Under the pieces are notes generated by a model. It was not told the origin of the DNA and did not search any database. It was given only the letters and a program-made list of their open reading frames with translations. A stretch of 64,000 bases of DNA from Trichomonas vaginalis G3 (lineage: Eukaryota; Parabasalia; Trichomonadida; Trichomonadidae), in NCBI RefSeq assembly GCF_026262505.1, contig NC_067208.1:1612001-1676000 (forward strand). Direction: 5' to 3'. Shown piece after piece: positions 62,491-64,000 of this stretch. A program made the translations under genes and the position numbers. Each line of letters starts with the position of its first letter. Position 1 is the stretch's first letter.

Positions 62491-63282
62491 CTACTCGGTC
62501 AAAGTGTTGTCAGTTTTGTAAAATAACCGTCCTCTCTCATATTCTATCTTGTCATATATAAACTCATAGTCATGTATGTCCTCTAACCATCTCATAACGG
62601 TTTCCAAACCACTTTTATCGGATGTAAAGTAAAAGCATGGATGGTTATGTATAACGTCTAAAGTTTCTAAAGAGTCTCTCAAAGTCCAGTCTACTTGGTA
62701 TTGAAAATCCCATGTGTTATAGAACGGCGGGTCCACTATAAAGAAAACATTTTCCTTGTCTTTATATTTTTCATACAACTCTGTCCAATGACATCTCACA
62801 AACTCTATACCCTCAATATATTTTTCTATGTCCTCTTTGAAAACATTTGTATAGTTAAGATATAAAACTTTTGACATAAGTGTTTCAATGTCATGAACTC
62901 TTATAGAACCACTATATAATAGTCTAGCAGATATACTATCCCAGTCTATATATTCTGCTTTTTTCAAAACCTCTCTCACAATATTTTTCTTATCTAATGG
63001 TATACGTTCCATCTTACCTATAGGTATCTTTTCTTTTAACTCTTTCAATATATTGTTTGTGTCTGGTATATGTTTGAGACGGTCCATATAGTTGTCGAAG
63101 TCATTGCATATAATCTTTGAGTCTGGGAATATTATATGGCACAAATGGGATATATAGAAACTTCCACCGAACAAATCTACAAATGTTAGACCATTCGGTA
63201 GTTTCTTAAGTTCTCTCAATATAATATCTTTACATTTACTCTTATTTCCAAAGAACGGTAACGGTGGTTTTGTAAAATTCAT
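62491..63282 (-). CDS. Dam-like DNA adenine N6-methyltransferase, right copy
   Basis: The 263-residue product equals the left copy (39878) up to the DKIEYERG stretch and then ends differently (RLFYKTDNTLTE), because the inverted repeat stops there. Motifs FVDLFGGSF and DPPF are present. Which of the two C-termini is functional is not clear; the left one (KEILLVSKCG) looks more like a conserved final strand. Confidence 0.9.
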   Translation of the reverse strand: MNFTKPPLPFFGNKSKCKDIILRELKKLPNGLTFVDLFGGSFYISHLCHIIFPDSKIICNDFDNYMDRLKHIPDTNNILKELKEKIPIGKMERIPLDKKNIVREVLKKAEYIDWDSISARLLYSGSIRVHDIETLMSKVLYLNYTNVFKEDIEKYIEGIEFVRCHWTELYEKYKDKENVFFIVDPPFYNTWDFQYQVDWTLRDSLETLDVIHNHPCFYFTSDKSGLETVMRWLEDIHDYEFIYDKIEYERGRLFYKTDNTLTE

Positions 63283-64000
63283 TTATATATAATAATAAAA
63301 ATGTTTTTACCCGAAAAGTGACAAAGCATGTACGATGAAGAAGTCTTGACAAAACATGTACGAAGAAGAAGTCTTGAAAATTCAAGAGGTTAGAAAAGAG
63401 GTTAGAAAAGAGGTTAGATCTAACCTTCTACCCTAAACATTATTTTTTGGTCCTTTACACTCATTACGATGAAGTCTTGACAAAACATTTACGATGAAGA
63501 AGTCTTGACAAAACATGTACGATGAAGAAGTCTTGACAAAACATGTACGAAGAAGAAGTCTTGAAAATTCAAGAGGTTAGAAAAGAGGTTAGAAAAGAGG
63601 TTAGATCTAACCTTCTACCCTAAACATTATTTTTTGGTCCTTTACACTCATTACGAAGAAATCTTGACAAAACATTTACGAAGAAATCTTGACAAAACAT
63701 TTACGAAGAAATCTTGACAAATTCATGAGGTTAGAAAACATGTTAGAAAACATGTTAGATCTAACATTCTACCCTAAACATTATTTTTGGGTCATTTACA
63801 CTCATTACGAAGAAATCTTGACAAAACATGAAAACATATATAATTTGTGAAAAGTGAAACAAAAAAGTCAACGGCTGGTCGGCTGGGGCTCCGGTCCTCC
63901 TCTTGGGTCTTGTGCAAAATTTTTTATGGGCTAGAAGGCACGAAGTGCCTGGAAGGCCATCCCAAGAAAAAAAAATCATTTATAATAAACATCTTCAGGG
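62531..64000. repeat. Right terminal inverted repeat of B
   Basis: It pairs with 39149-40629 and runs to the window edge. The outermost ~36 bases, which would contain the final hairpin and the terminal CT, lie outside. Palindromes at 63388-63440, 63572-63625 and 63730-63782 mirror those of the left repeat. No gene is seen in 63283-64000. Confidence 0.92.
63388..63782. repeat. Three dispersed palindromes in the right terminal repeat
   Basis: Two GGTTAGATCTAACC units and one TGTTAGATCTAACA unit alternate with TTGACAAAACAT and AAGAAGTCTTG linkers, the mirror of 39370-39770. Confidence 0.85.

Larger units (their letters stand above)
39113..64000. mobile_element. Maverick/Polinton B, nearly complete
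   Basis: The element starts with AGGGAGTGGGGCC at 39113, and long inverted repeats pair 39149-40629 with 62531-64000. By this pairing its right end should lie about 36 bases past the window, giving about 24.9 kb, a usual size for Trichomonas Mavericks. It carries integrase, family B polymerase, packaging ATPase, SF3 helicase, major and minor capsid genes. The near-identical terminal repeats suggest a recent insertion, yet about six to eight genes look broken. Confidence 0.92.

Overview
The window is almost entirely virus-like DNA of the Maverick/Polinton family in a very AT-rich protist genome, most likely Trichomonas vaginalis. The species is inferred from the density of Mavericks, the stack of KilA-N genes and a Dam-like adenine methylase inside an element, all known for that genome; no host marker gene is present. 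I read three elements: X (1-16322 and 24707-29695), Y (16323-24606 and 29696-36310) and B (39113 to just past 64000). Y and B are close relatives with the same gene order. X is a distant lineage whose capsid, integrase and ATPase differ from theirs. All three are fossils: several genes look whole, and each element also carries broken genes.

Layout. 1-16322 holds tail-fibre-like genes, integrase, a module of unknown 312-residue protein plus KilA-N, a protein-primed family B DNA polymerase, capsid genes and one long terminal inverted repeat (TIR) of X. At 16322/16323 X ends and Y begins, inside a KilA-N/T5orf172 gene of Y. 16323-24606 is the right part of Y: KilA-N genes, packaging ATPase, SSB-like protein, HNH endonuclease, SF3 helicase, penton-like protein and the end of its major capsid gene. 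A 100-base N gap (24607-24706) follows. 24707-29695 is the other end of X, and 29696-36310 is the left part of Y in reverse, with the other part of the same Y gene at the junction. The two X/Y junctions share a 5-bp target duplication (GTTGT / ACAAC), so they look like the two sides of one X-into-Y insertion, and the scaffold on one side of the gap is probably misordered or inverted.

36307-39112 is not Maverick: a candidate DNA transposon with 16-bp inverted ends starting at TTAA cuts the Y integrase and carries a 236-bp MITE-like repeat. 39113-64000 is B, about 24.9 kb, with ~1.47 kb TIRs that each carry a Dam-like methylase gene. Inside are small virion-like genes, a fibre gene, integrase, a short polymerase, repeat arrays, KilA-N genes, ATPase, helicase, penton-like and major capsid proteins and coiled-coil/core-like proteins.

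How it fits together. Polymerase, SSB-like protein and helicase would copy the element by protein priming, the integrase inserts it, and the A32-like ATPase, double-jelly-roll capsid, penton-like and fibre proteins form a virion. On top of this lies a regulatory layer that the standard gene set does not explain. It consists of a dispersed palindrome centred on AGATCT (with a GATC Dam site), KilA-N genes holding in-frame hairpins whose stems differ but stay paired, intergenic arrays of ~54-bp cassettes matching those hairpin segments, and tandem arrays with a shared AT-rich core.
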